A stretch of 64,000 bases of DNA, taken from contig RPFO01000034.1 of the NCBI GenBank assembly GCA_009746045.1, positions 1,989,146 to 2,053,145 of the forward strand. The letters run 5' to 3'. A program made the position numbers and the translations under genes. This document shows positions 11,801 to 21,109 of the stretch, piece by piece; position 1 is the stretch's first letter; every line of letters begins with the position of its first letter. This stretch comes from Mesostigma viride (taxonomy: Eukaryota; Streptophyta; Mesostigmatophyceae; Mesostigmatales; Mesostigmataceae). The notes below the pieces were generated by a model. The model was given only the letters and a program-made list of their open reading frames with translations, was not told the DNA's origin and made no database searches.

Positions 11801-12690
11801 CACACGGTGCAAAGGCAAAAAGCCGGAGGACAGCACTTTCAAATGTGCGGCGGGAACCAAAAGCCTGCGTATGCCAGAAAACATCGTGTTGCTGCAGCGA
11901 CGCGACGATGTGGACAACGAATCCAGTGCCAAGCTCGGAACGGCCGCAAAGGAGATCTGGCATCACAGGGTTCACATGTGCGGAGATACTATGCGATCCA
12001 GCCGGTCCACGACCTGTTTGTAGAGCTTGTGCCAAGGGGCAGCACCGAACAGATGTGGGTGATACCCCGCACAGTATAGTGATCACTGTGCGGGGTAACC
12101 TTGACGGGGTAACACAAACTTTGGACTTCGGAGTTCGGAATGACACTACAGTACGTAGGCTGTTAGCCGTCATAACTGGAATTGGTCACGCCGCGCGCGC
12201 CCAATCCTGTCCAGAATCTCAGCCGTAGGATCGGCGCGAAAATCCCAGTAAAAGATGGGAGGCATGCAGGAGTACAAATTGGAAGTGCGCCTTCGCGCGT
12301 GCGGGAGAGATTTTCCGCTCTCACAAAAAAAGTGGCGCTGCAGTTTCAGCACTAAGCGGGCCCCTTCATAGTGGTGTTTTTTGCAGGGCTAACTTTTGCA
12401 AAGAACACAAGTCGTAAGCTATAGTCAAAACCAGTTTTGCGTTCTAAACGGGCTTTTTGCCTTTAGACTTAGGTTTTTGCATTAGTTAGGTAAGTCTGCA
12501 AAAAATAAGTCTGGAAGTCCGAGAAAAGGTGAATACAACAACAACACGACAAACAATGAAACAAAAGTTAGCGCTCCATCGCATGGTCTATTTATTGGCA
12601 ATTCAAATCCGATATGTCCTCTAAAGTTGTAGTTAATTAATTAGTTAAATAGACACGTGATCGACTGCGTCACGTGAGCATAATTAATTA
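8831..12690. other. Gene-poor stretch, no coding region recognised
   Basis: Only short frames without family resemblance. Small items: a 26-bp duplication (gtgcccacttgctacggctt...) at about 9670 and 9790; a duplicated atgtgcggcgtggga at about 11300 and 11370; a (aac)n run near 11388; a 28-bp inverted pair at 11165-11192 and 12387-12415 that could be the ends of a small non-autonomous element. Confidence 0.6.
11411..11476 (+). repeat. Dispersed repeat, inverted relative to 3743-3803
   Basis: About 62 bp here matches the reverse complement of 3743-3803 with few mismatches; 11443-11474 is a perfect 32-bp match (core ggaccatggtagctcgagcc). The piece gacaaccagcgcaggccag is also present at about 2413-2431. 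Confidence 0.75.
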
Positions 12691-13075
12691 ATTAATTAGG
12701 AACATTACTCCGTTGGGAGTATCTGTAGCACATAGCCCTTGAGAAGGGGCAGATGGCCTATAATACATTCTAGGCTACTTCCGGGCAAGGGTGGGAATGT
12801 AAACAACACTTGCTCTAGGTGCACTAGGGCACCTGCACCACCCAGAGTCTCGGGCAACTCCCAGCTAAGGGGAGCCCGTCATAGGTGGGGAAGATCATCA
12901 TGGCTATACAAGAGCTAGGGCATGGCTTCTCGACAGAGAGCATCTCTCTGCATAGGCATAGCATGGCTAAATTCTTAATGCAACATCCATGGGGGTCCTA
13001 TTATAGGCATTAAATTAAATTAAAAATTAAATTATAACATGCCTCCGTTGGGAGATCATGTAGCACATATTCCTT
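12650..13075 (+). repeat. Dispersed AT-rich repeat family (ctccgttgggag), copy 1
   Basis: Contains taattaattagg, then ctccgttgggag, gtagcacatagccc, gagaaggggca, taatacattct, ggctacttcc, tgctctaggtgcac. Similar blocks in the same order occur at 30735-30935 (plus) and 33520-33665 (minus); shorter pieces occur near 13036, 30993 and 34046. A segment at 12960-13015 resembles the 3' UTR of the ORF1 element at 21110-21170. Confidence 0.75.
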
Positions 13076-13156
13076 GATGGATGGGTGGGGTGGAAGGAGC
13101 CGCGTAATCGAACTAACCTAACTAACTCTAGCTAGTCTAGAAAAGTCCTAACTACC

Positions 13157-14517
13157 CTACTCATCAAAACGCCTCCTCCGCTTGGGGGGAGGGGGTTTGC
13201 CCACAGGGTCGGGCGTGTGAGCCTTGACAATCCTCTTCCACCGCGTCTTGTTCTGCATGGCGGTCCAAAGAAGGGAGAGAGAGTGGATGCGGCCATTCAA
13301 ACTGGGCTGGGACCAGTAGGTCATCCAGCAACATCTGTACGTAGTTCGTGACATGTTTCCCTACCTTTTTGGCAATGCCCTTGGCCGGGGCCAGGTCAGG
13401 TCAGAATGTGCCGCCCTGGCTGGCCAAGCCGCTGGGCCGGGCCGGCCAGACCAAGGGCGGTGTCAACCTGGCTGGTGCGAGCAAGGTGTCCTACAAATGC
13501 TATCCTACGCTGTCTAATCTCGTCCGAAATACGAGGCATGCCCTGATACAAAGACTCTGATGACGGGCGCTTGGAAAACCCTACGTTCAGGACCTGTCGG
13601 AGCATCCTGTAAACTGTGCCGTCTAGCCTAGATGCCAGTGTGGGGGTGAGTGTCCACGCCTCGGCGCCATACATGAGCACCGTGAGGACGAGGACCTTGA
13701 AGAGCATGCGCTTGCGGTGTTCGCCCAGGCCCTTGGAGCGCCAGTAGGTGTTGAGCGAACGGAGCCTAGCCCATGCAGGCCAGGCCAATGCGGGTGTCCA
13801 CATCGTCGCCGGCTGTGTCAGGGAGCCAGCTCCCTAACAGTTTGAAGCGGTCGCGGAACGGGACCGTCGTCCCGTCGAGCAGGCGCGGCAGCGGCGGTGC
13901 ATGGACTGGAGGCCCCAATCACCATCGCCTCAGTTTTGACACTAATCTCCAACCCCACCGCCCTCGCCTCCAGGCCCAGACAGTCCAGCCAGGTCTGAAT
14001 GTCCTCGGGGCGCGCGATGAGGGTGGTGTCATCCGCATAAATCAGGTCGGCCAGGCGGTAGCCAGGCTCAACCCCGCCGTGCTCTTTCTCGTTAAGGATG
14101 TCCAAGCCTGGCTCGAACCCCTTAAGAGCAGTAAAGCGCGCACGTGCTCGGCGCATGACGTGATCCACGACAATAATGAACAGGTATGGGGACAGGACAC
14201 AACCTTGCCACACCCCGTGGTGAAGGGGGAATGGTGGGGTGGTGCCTTCCGCAGTCCGCACTACTGCCTGTGAGCCCTCATACAGTCGGCGAATGGCAGC
14301 AATAAACGCAGGTGGCACTCGATCCAGAGCTAGGATGGCCCAAAGAGCCTCCCAGAGGACCGTGTCAAAGGCCTTGATATAGTCAACAAAAATGAAGACC
14401 AGCGGCAAACTGTCAGGGGGAAGGCGACGCACCTCCTCCATCAACCGGCGCGCGACAAACACAGCCATGACAGTGTTACGACCACGACGGAAACCCATCT
14501 GAGACTCACCCAGGTGT
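13157..14517 (-). pseudogene. LINE reverse transcriptase, palm to C-terminal part
   Basis: After the Copia insertion the frame resumes as HLGESQMGFRRGRNTVMAVF, the classic LINE block ESQ.GFR.GR. It is followed by FVDYIKAFDTV (first catalytic Asp), GVWQGCVLSPYLFIIV and the active site IYADDTTL near 14029. The thumb region (MLFKVLVLTVLMYGAEAWTL) is in a shifted frame at 13803-13396 and a C-terminal piece in another frame ends at 13157. At least two frame changes make it inactive. It joins exactly with 20681-21105 across the Copia element. Confidence 0.9.
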
Positions 14518-14522
14518 GGGTC
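14518..14522. repeat. Target site duplication of Copia-like element 1 (left)
   Basis: gggtc here and at 20676-20680. Removing the element and one copy restores a continuous LINE reading frame (..ALDPHLGESQ..), which proves the boundaries. Confidence 0.9.
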
Positions 14523-14868
14523 AGTTAAAGCCCCGACCGGCTGAGCTATGGCGGTCGGTCACGTTGAGCTTGGGATAAGGTGAACACAGAGAACTGCTGT
14601 CAGAGCTGGCCAACCACTGGTTTATGTCTTAGCCAGCAAAGCCTATCCGGTTAGCCGTAACCGTGGGACAAGCTAGCTGTCCGTACCGACCCGGATAAGG
14701 CCCCGGACTGGGGCCTAGATGGCGCCGGCCCTAGGCGCCGCCCTTAGACCGGTCGACCGCATCGGACCGCCGGATTATAGCCGGCGGCTTAGCGGACGCT
14801 AGCGGAAGGCGTGCGGACGGACATGGGGAACTTAGAGCCAGATCCTAGGGCTCTAGAGTTACTCAACT
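14523..14868 (-). repeat. 3' LTR of Copia-like element 1
   Basis: 14531-14868 matches 20338-20675 with two substitutions. The outermost 8 bp (agttaaag) are only in this copy; the inner edge of the other LTR carries a different ~20-bp segment. A stem CCGACCG/CGGTCGG encloses a tRNA A-box-like TAGCTCAG near the terminus. Confidence 0.92.
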
Positions 14869-15247
14869 CCGACATACTCTTTTGTTCTTTGATTAATTAT
14901 CAAAATAATTACATCAAATGCAGACCATACAAAACCCTCTAAGGTAGGGAACTCAAGGGGCCGCCTCAAGGCCGTCAAAATCACCACGGTATCGACCCGC
15001 GCCCTTGTGATCACACATGAATAGTGATGTAATAAGTAGCGAGAAAAAAACAACTATGCCACCAGACAAAAGGTGACCCATTTATTAGGACCAGTGACCC
15101 GCCGACGGGCCCAAGGCACCGTCCAACGTGGCTAGGGTATGGTCAGGACAAGCAAAAAAACTACCACCATGATATTCGTGAATGCTAGCAACACAGGGTG
15201 AGTTATGGCTGTATTCATAAAGCGCCCGAGCCGTAACCCTGTGTGGC
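14869..15247 (-). other. Untranslated 3' region of Copia-like element 1
   Basis: Between the RNase H stop and the 3' LTR. Just before the LTR, the sense strand has an A/G-biased run (AAAGAACAAAAGAG) that could be the polypurine tract. No gene seen. Confidence 0.6.
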
Positions 15248-17386
15248 TCACGGGTGTTGCATCGTCATGCGCTTGCGCAACACTGCGTACTGCGGGGCAG
15301 CCTCCCGCGCCTCCTTGGTGAGTGCATCCGCGGGATTGAGTTCATCCGCGATGTGCTGGAGACGCGTGACGCAGGAGGCCGCCTCAGCGAGTACGAGGTA
15401 ATCAACGTCCTGTGACCGCGCATAGGGATTGTCAAGGAAGGCCAAACAACTTTGTGAGTCAGTGTGCACCGTGCTAGTCCAGTGAAGAGTGAACCCACAC
15501 GAGCCAAATACCCAACCCAGCAAGTACCGCAGCCACATGCCATGTGAGATAGCTGAAACAATGCCCCGGCATTCAGCCGTGTTGGGGCTAGTGGCAATGC
15601 GGCTGTGCAAGCGCGAGTACCAATCTAACAACATGCCAGGCTGGCCCTCATTGCTGATAAAGAACAGTGCCCCCATGCGGGCCCGCACTTGGCTGACTGT
15701 GCGCGTCTCTAGATTAGCATCCGTCACTATCTCGAGGTGCACCGGCTGTGAGCAATCGAGCCCACGAAGCACAATGCCGGGCGTCATGGCCAGCTGCCGC
15801 CGAACATGAATGGACCCTAGTCCTTCCAGCACATCATCGGGCAGGCGAGCGAGCACTGCCAAATCAGGTGCCACCGTGTCCGCCAACCACCCGAGCTTGC
15901 CCTTAACCGAGGGCCCATGGGTTGCCAACAGCGGGGACGGGAGGTCGGCCAGCAGGTCAACCACATAGTTGCGGCTATCCTGCATGTGCATGACCCATTC
16001 GCCAGAACGCGAATCCCGCTGCAACGTAGACTGCACGCCGCAAAACACCACGGGTTTACCCTCCTCATGATCCACCGCCCTGCCCAGGGGAAACTTAGCC
16101 GCCACTGCAGCAAGAAACTGGGTAGCAAAGGTGCGAGGTGCCACCAGCTTGAAGTCATCGCCATGCCACACGAAGAGGGCTGGCTCGCCAGGGACGCCGG
16201 TGGGGACCACAAAGAAGTTAGGATCCGCGCGATGGTACGTGGCCCCTAAGCTCTGCAAGACCTCCTCCGCGGAAATGCGGAAGATGATGGGAGAGCTCTG
16301 CAGCCCCTCCACCCCTGTCAACAGCTCGATATACTCGCTGCCAATGGTGCCATCCTGCCAGACCACCGGGACCTTCACCACGTAGCGGGTGCCTTGCCAT
16401 GTTTGCTGCGCGACCCCAGCGTCGCTGTGGAGGAATGCCCGCTGAAAGTCACCGCACCACATCCCGTAGTCCTTGCCCGCGTTCCGCTTGCCCAAGTAGA
16501 TGACCGTCAGTAGCCGATGCGAAACATGGTTGAGCCCAGGGGTATAAAGATCCTTGGCATCCAGCGGGGAGGACCCCTTCGTCTCCGTGACCACGGGCCT
16601 TACCCGGAACACCACCGAAGAGTTGGTCTCGTCCGGCTTGTAGGTGAGCACGAACTTCAACCGCAACCGCGTGGCCCCGGCTGGCACACTCTCCAATCCT
16701 CGGTAGACCTCGCGCTCTCGCCACTGCTCCTTGGCTCGAATGAACGCGTCGCGCCACAAAGCAAACTTGAGAGGATCTTGACAGTCCAGGACAAGTTGCT
16801 CCCACGTCACAGGGCTATCCGCCGCCAGTGAGTGTGAGTGGAGGCCGAAGCTGCGCGGGTGCCAATCCTGAGGCTGAATGATGGACTGGACGAGCGGCGG
16901 TGTGGAAAACGCCGCCATCGGTAAGCGCCGCACGACGCCGGGCTGCCCGACCACCACCCCCAATGGAGCGTGGTACTCGCGAAGCGGGATGCTGCCCACC
17001 CCCGCGACTGACAGCAAGTCAGCGGACACTGAGAACCCCGGGTATGATACGAAAGGTTCGCCCAGCAAGGCCACATCCTCGTAGCCATCCACGACGTGAA
17101 ACGGCGTGTCAATGCCCAACACCAGCAGCACCACCATCCCGGTAACTTGATATGCCGAAGTGCCTGCAAAGTCGGTCACCGATTTGTACGGCGACTCTAG
17201 CACTGCATGGATACAGGGTGGCCGCCCGACGAGAGATAATAGACACGGATGCTTGCGTGTCCACAGCCACCAGCTGCCACGGTCTACACGTAGGAAACAA
17301 GGCTGACTTAACCGGCCTGACCCCCTGTGAGAGAGTTTTGACCTGAGCCACCCCTGATGCAGCTTTCGCCTGAGCACGCCATGCAC
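15248..17386 (-). CDS. Pol of Copia-like element 1: protease C-terminal part, reverse transcriptase, RNase H
   Basis: A 712-residue frame. Residues about 70-120 (VTDFAGTSAYQVTGMVVLLV ... VALLGEPFV) look like the flap and C-terminal strands of a retropepsin; the matching active-site piece VAVDTQASVSIIS lies at about 17244-17264 in a neighbouring frame. The reverse transcriptase follows: LKFVLTYKP, FRVRPVVTETKG, CGDFQRAFLHSD (first catalytic Asp), GVEGLQSSPIIF, then FVWHGDDFKLVA (second and third Asp at 16154-16165) where Copia has YVDD. RNase H follows: LDWYSRLHSRIATSPNTAECR, VHTDSQSCLAFLDNP, VDYLV, ELNPADALTKEA. The order matches Copia RVT_2 plus RNase H. It copies the element's RNA into DNA in cytoplasmic particles. 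Confidence 0.88.
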   Translation of the reverse strand: MHGVLRRKLHQGWLRSKLSHRGSGRLSQPCFLRVDRGSWWLWTRKHPCLLSLVGRPPCIHAVLESPYKSVTDFAGTSAYQVTGMVVLLVLGIDTPFHVVDGYEDVALLGEPFVSYPGFSVSADLLSVAGVGSIPLREYHAPLGVVVGQPGVVRRLPMAAFSTPPLVQSIIQPQDWHPRSFGLHSHSLAADSPVTWEQLVLDCQDPLKFALWRDAFIRAKEQWREREVYRGLESVPAGATRLRLKFVLTYKPDETNSSVVFRVRPVVTETKGSSPLDAKDLYTPGLNHVSHRLLTVIYLGKRNAGKDYGMWCGDFQRAFLHSDAGVAQQTWQGTRYVVKVPVVWQDGTIGSEYIELLTGVEGLQSSPIIFRISAEEVLQSLGATYHRADPNFFVVPTGVPGEPALFVWHGDDFKLVAPRTFATQFLAAVAAKFPLGRAVDHEEGKPVVFCGVQSTLQRDSRSGEWVMHMQDSRNYVVDLLADLPSPLLATHGPSVKGKLGWLADTVAPDLAVLARLPDDVLEGLGSIHVRRQLAMTPGIVLRGLDCSQPVHLEIVTDANLETRTVSQVRARMGALFFISNEGQPGMLLDWYSRLHSRIATSPNTAECRGIVSAISHGMWLRYLLGWVFGSCGFTLHWTSTVHTDSQSCLAFLDNPYARSQDVDYLVLAEAASCVTRLQHIADELNPADALTKEAREAAPQYAVLRKRMTMQHP

Positions 17387-17569
17387 AAGGCCGTGACCGT
17401 TGAAGCCAGGTCCCTAGGTGGGCGAGGCGCATGGGCAGGACCCTGACCCTCCGGCGAGGCCACGCTAGGCGGGCCTCCCACATTATCCGTGGCTAGCACA
17501 GGAGGTGAGTCACTACGTGCACTAGGTCCCGTCAAACCCACCCCATCCTCATCCCACCCATCCACGGGG

Positions 17570-18529
17570 TCATATTGGGGCCCAGGGGAGGGGGGGGGGT
17601 GTAGCTGTGTCTGCCCCTGGGAGCGACCCGTGGGGTACCACCTCAGATGCTACGACAGGCGCATTATCCTTCACTACCCACCCCAGTGCCCTGTTGGCTG
17701 CCAGCTCACTCTCCATGCTATCCCCTTGCTTATAGCCTGCCACCGATGCCCATGGTACCCTATACACCCGATCATTCCACTCTATGTCTATGACCCGCAG
17801 CGGCCAGTCTAACTTTGTGATGGCCCCAGGCCCCTGCATGGTGCCCCGTTTGCCGCTGGGCGAGCTCTCCTTGTGGAACATGACCAACTGCCCGACCTCA
17901 AAAGCGCTAGACAAATCAGGCAGCGTGGCATCCTTGAGCCGCAGCTTGGCGGCGGTATCCTGTAGATGCTGTTGGTATGCCTCTACTACCTCGGGTGAGT
18001 AGGTGCCCGCTGACAGCCCCCGAGGCGTGACTAGCCCAAAGCCCTTGACATCAAGCACGTGCCTATGGTTGCACACATGCATGAGCTCCTTGCACCACGC
18101 CGTCTTGACCGCGTAGGATTTGCCATGTGGGTTATCCTGTCGCTTGGCTGCCACAGTCTTGACATAGCTTACAGTGCGATCTATCATGCCCATATTGCCG
18201 TGATCCTCACGCCCCACGATGACCACGGCCTCCATCCCCGGCAAACCTTGCACACAGCGGAACTGCTGGTCTAGCATGAGCTCCACTACGGGATGAAAGA
18301 AAGCCAGGCTGATCTTGATAGCCCTGTGCAGGTCAGCCTCAAACATGTGAGGCAGCGGCTCAATGTAGGTGGCCTTGCTGAACCTATCCTTGACTATGAA
18401 ATAGGTGTCCCCCCCTTCCATGTGCATGACATCCCCCACAAGGTACCCTCGCTCCAAGGGTGGAGTCTTGGCATGCCGCCTACGCGACTTCTTCCTGATC
18501 TTGATGCAGGCAGGACACTGAGCACGCAC
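17570..18529 (-). CDS. Integrase segment of Copia-like element 1
   Basis: A 319-residue piece. It begins with CPAC, the second half of the HHCC zinc-binding module, whose histidine part (YQMHRAYGHEAQ) ends the preceding frame. The core shows GDVMHMEGGDTYFIVKDRFS, LMLDQQF and GMIDRTVSYVK. The last acidic residue is Asp where element 2 has Glu (GAIERAIQEVK), with 29 residues between it and the middle Asp. A small SH3-like tail (GQLVMFHKE..GKRGTMQGPG..VPWASV) follows, as in Copia integrases. A frame change separates it from gag and a stop separates it from the reverse transcriptase, so it is probably inactive unless recoding occurs. Confidence 0.75.
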   Translation of the reverse strand: MRAQCPACIKIRKKSRRRHAKTPPLERGYLVGDVMHMEGGDTYFIVKDRFSKATYIEPLPHMFEADLHRAIKISLAFFHPVVELMLDQQFRCVQGLPGMEAVVIVGREDHGNMGMIDRTVSYVKTVAAKRQDNPHGKSYAVKTAWCKELMHVCNHRHVLDVKGFGLVTPRGLSAGTYSPEVVEAYQQHLQDTAAKLRLKDATLPDLSSAFEVGQLVMFHKESSPSGKRGTMQGPGAITKLDWPLRVIDIEWNDRVYRVPWASVAGYKQGDSMESELAANRALGWVVKDNAPVVASEVVPHGSLPGADTATPPPLPWAPI

Positions 18530-18534
18530 ATTCT

Positions 18535-20211
18535 TCAGCTCGTTGTATAAAGGTGCCCCAACATGTGTGCCCCCTCTACCTCGGCTTGGGCCTCATGCCC
18601 GTATGCACGGTGCATCTGGTATGCTAACAGTTTCAGGGTGACAGCCTGAGGTGCAGTGGCATTGTCAGGATTCTCAACAGGTGGGGTGACTACTGGGGTA
18701 GTGACATTGGCTAACTGGGCAGCTTCAGAGGCTGCACGAAAGGCCGCCCGTGTGAGCACCTTGCCAATGTGAAGATCCACACTAGGGTGGTGTGTACCGA
18801 GAACATCTGCCCGCCCAGCATTCTCTTGCACTGTCACAACATTCCTCATAGGCCCAACCGCCCCAGTATCTAGCTGGGGTGCTGCAGTAGTGCTTGGTCG
18901 CTCGGCGTTGTACACACCCGACCTAGAAGACACCACATTGCTTAGGTCACGCATTGTAGACCCGTGCTCAGGAAGCACGTGATCCTGGCGCGACAGAGCC
19001 AGAGCAGCATCAACGGATTGCGTGAGCACATCACGGAATGAGACAGAGGATGCAGTCACGTTGCTTTTAGGAACGACGTCAGGCTCTACGACGGCCCGGT
19101 TCAGCGTGACGCATTGAGCAAAAGAAGGGGTATCGAGCGTGCTCTCACCTGACTTTCGTGCTGCCCGTCGCTCTGCCCACTCCTCGCGTGTGCCGTGGAC
19201 GACGATGCGCTTGGCCTTGCACGCCTCCACGCTGTGACCACGCAGAACGTCGTGGCACTTGCGGCAAAGGTTGTCCTCGAGCTCCAGGTCCGGGCGAACT
19301 CGGCAGTCATCCCGGACATGGCGACGTCCGAAGCAGCGCTCACAGCGTTGCTTGCGGTCAGTAGACGCCCCCTGCTGCCGCTTGGCCGGGGGATGATCAC
19401 CCTGCTTGGCGTCGCCACCATGCCCGCGCTTGCGCCCTCGCTGGCCCCCGTTGTTGCCGTGGCCGACGACCTTTTTCAGGATGGCCGTAAGCTCCGACCG
19501 CGTAATTGGAGCCTCTGCGCCTGAAGAAGAAGACGCGCCGGCATCCACCTTGCGCAGGGATGGCAGAGCAGCCGAGGCAGCCGGCTTGGACTGCGCACTC
19601 TTGAAGCATGAGATCAAATACAGCATGCCCTCGTCGAAACTGACAGCACTCTTCTTTTTGAGTTCCGTCGCTATGGTCAGATGCACATCCGACGACAGGT
19701 CGCATTTCTTGAGAAATCGATTGCACAGGAAAATGGGCTTGAGAGTATCTAGCAGCTTGTGCTTGTGCACGAAGACCTGGAAATCACGTGCAGCCCCGGG
19801 CAAATTTGCCTTATTAACTGCATAGCCCTCGAAGTCGTTGAAGGCTTGCTCGTCGGCCTCTTCCTTAGACCGCGACAAGTGGGCATCTAGACCGTTGTAA
19901 AAAACTTCCCAGGTTTGTTTGTTGTCGTCCGCAATGCGAACTAGATTGGCAATGTTTGGGTGCTTTGTTGTACTGCAGAATACTGCACGGAACTTGCCAA
20001 TCAGCTCCGAATCTTTGTCTGCGCGTCCATCGCGCAGACGCTTGAGAGCAGCTAGAAAATCTGCTGCGTCGTCCGCCGTATAGTCGGCAGGTAGATCAGC
20101 GGGCACCTCCGTTTGCTTCAGAGGGCCGCGATTCAGTGCATCGTCGGCAGCAAGCATCAAATGCTTGAACTGCTTGGCCAGTTCAGGTTGCGCCACGAGG
20201 GTTTGCATCAA
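18535..20211 (-). CDS. Gag of Copia-like element 1 with two zinc knuckles
   Basis: 558 residues. The helical capsid-like part (residues 1-220) includes an LKRLRDGRADKDSELIGKF region. A basic GQRGRKRGHGG stretch follows, then CERCFGRRHVRDDC (C-x2-C-x4-H-x4-C) and a second module CRKCHDVLRGHSVEAC. The C-terminal 200 residues run into the start of the integrase zinc module (MHRAYGHEA), where a frame change stops it. Gag packages the element RNA. ATG at 20211 is the first Met, about 120 bp inside the 5' LTR. Confidence 0.8.
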   Translation of the reverse strand: MMQTLVAQPELAKQFKHLMLAADDALNRGPLKQTEVPADLPADYTADDAADFLAALKRLRDGRADKDSELIGKFRAVFCSTTKHPNIANLVRIADDNKQTWEVFYNGLDAHLSRSKEEADEQAFNDFEGYAVNKANLPGAARDFQVFVHKHKLLDTLKPIFLCNRFLKKCDLSSDVHLTIATELKKKSAVSFDEGMLYLISCFKSAQSKPAASAALPSLRKVDAGASSSSGAEAPITRSELTAILKKVVGHGNNGGQRGRKRGHGGDAKQGDHPPAKRQQGASTDRKQRCERCFGRRHVRDDCRVRPDLELEDNLCRKCHDVLRGHSVEACKAKRIVVHGTREEWAERRAARKSGESTLDTPSFAQCVTLNRAVVEPDVVPKSNVTASSVSFRDVLTQSVDAALALSRQDHVLPEHGSTMRDLSNVVSSRSGVYNAERPSTTAAPQLDTGAVGPMRNVVTVQENAGRADVLGTHHPSVDLHIGKVLTRAAFRAASEAAQLANVTTPVVTPPVENPDNATAPQAVTLKLLAYQMHRAYGHEAQAEVEGAHMLGHLYTTS

Positions 20212-20329
20212 CCTCGTGGCCTCGTCCGCACTAAAGCGTGGCAGGACGGTCCCTGCGGCCTCGCCACTTGGCGTATCTGTGTGTTCGCCCGTGCGGCTCC
20301 GTGTACCGGAATTAAGCCATCGGGATCTT

Positions 20330-20675
20330 TATGAATACCCCGACCGGCTGAGCTATGGCGGTCGGTCACGTTGAGCTTGGGATAAGGTGAACACAGAGAA
20401 CTGCTGTCGGAGCTGGCCAACCACTGGTTTATGTCTTAGCCAGCAAAGCCTATCCGGTTAGCCGTTACCGTGGGACAAGCTAGCTGTCCGTACCGACCCG
20501 GATAAGGCCCCGGACTGGGGCCTAGATGGCGCCGGCCCTAGGCGCCGCCCTTAGACCGGTCGACCGCATCGGACCGCCGGATTATAGCCGGCGGCTTAGC
20601 GGACGCTAGCGGAAGGCGTGCGGACGGACATGGGGAACTTAGAGCCAGATCCTAGGGCTCTAGAGTTACTCAACT
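20330..20675 (-). repeat. 5' LTR of Copia-like element 1
   Basis: 20338-20675 matches the other LTR almost perfectly. The inner 8 bp (20330-20337) do not; instead a relic attaag lies about 20 bp further in, as if a short insertion split the LTR end from the primer-binding site. Confidence 0.9.
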
Positions 20676-20680
20676 GGGTC

Positions 20681-21105
20681 CAGCGCGGCGCGGAGCCTGT
20701 GCAGCATCATGCGCATGAAGACCTTCAGCGCGGCGCTCTGGAGGCAGACCCCCCGGTAGTTAATAACCGGGGTCAGCAGCAGAGCCCTTCTTGTACAGCA
20801 TGACGCGGATGGCCGTCTGCCACTCAGCAGGCGGAGGCTCGTCAGAAAGCAGGACACGGTTGCAGAACGCCAGCAGAAGATCCCTAACCGCCGGATCAGG
20901 TGTCTTCAGCAGCTCGGCAGAAAGGTGGTCAGCACCGACCGCCGCATCGTACCGCAGGCGAGCAAGGGCGCCGTCCAGTTCCTTCAAAGTGAAGGGGTGG
21001 ACAACGTCGTCAGTGGCAAGGCAGCCCGATCCTGCATGGCCGGGACTTGGTAGTCCGCGGCCGAGGAGGGGGGCGCTGGCGGCGGCGGGGGTCCGGCAAC
21101 CCCGC
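20681..21105 (-). pseudogene. LINE reverse transcriptase, finger part (5'-truncated)
   Basis: Encodes FTLKELDGALARLRYDAAVG and ADHLSAELLK, the usual opening of LINE reverse transcriptase, then PAEWQTAIRVMLYKKG and, after a small frame-breaking insertion near 20765, NYRGVCLQSAALKVFMRMML. It continues into 14517 after excision of Copia-like element 1. No endonuclease domain precedes it, so the copy is 5'-truncated or internally deleted. Confidence 0.88.
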
Positions 21106-21109
21106 ATTA

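Larger units (their letters stand above)
14523..20675 (-). mobile_element. Copia-like LTR retrotransposon 1 (6.15 kb), inserted in a LINE
   Basis: Full-length element on the minus strand: 5' LTR at the right, gag, integrase, protease-like, reverse transcriptase, RNase H, 3' LTR at the left. It begins AGTT and ends AACT on its sense strand and is flanked by the 5-bp duplication gggtc. The LTRs differ at only 2 sites over 338 bp, so it is young, yet the gag/pol frames are interrupted. The order of protease and integrase and the HGDD motif set it apart from ordinary Copia. Confidence 0.93.

Noticed and set aside
14523-20675. Element 1 LTRs bounded by TG...CA
   Set aside because: Such a boundary would not give a target duplication; AGTT...AACT gives gggtc on both sides and restores the LINE frame.
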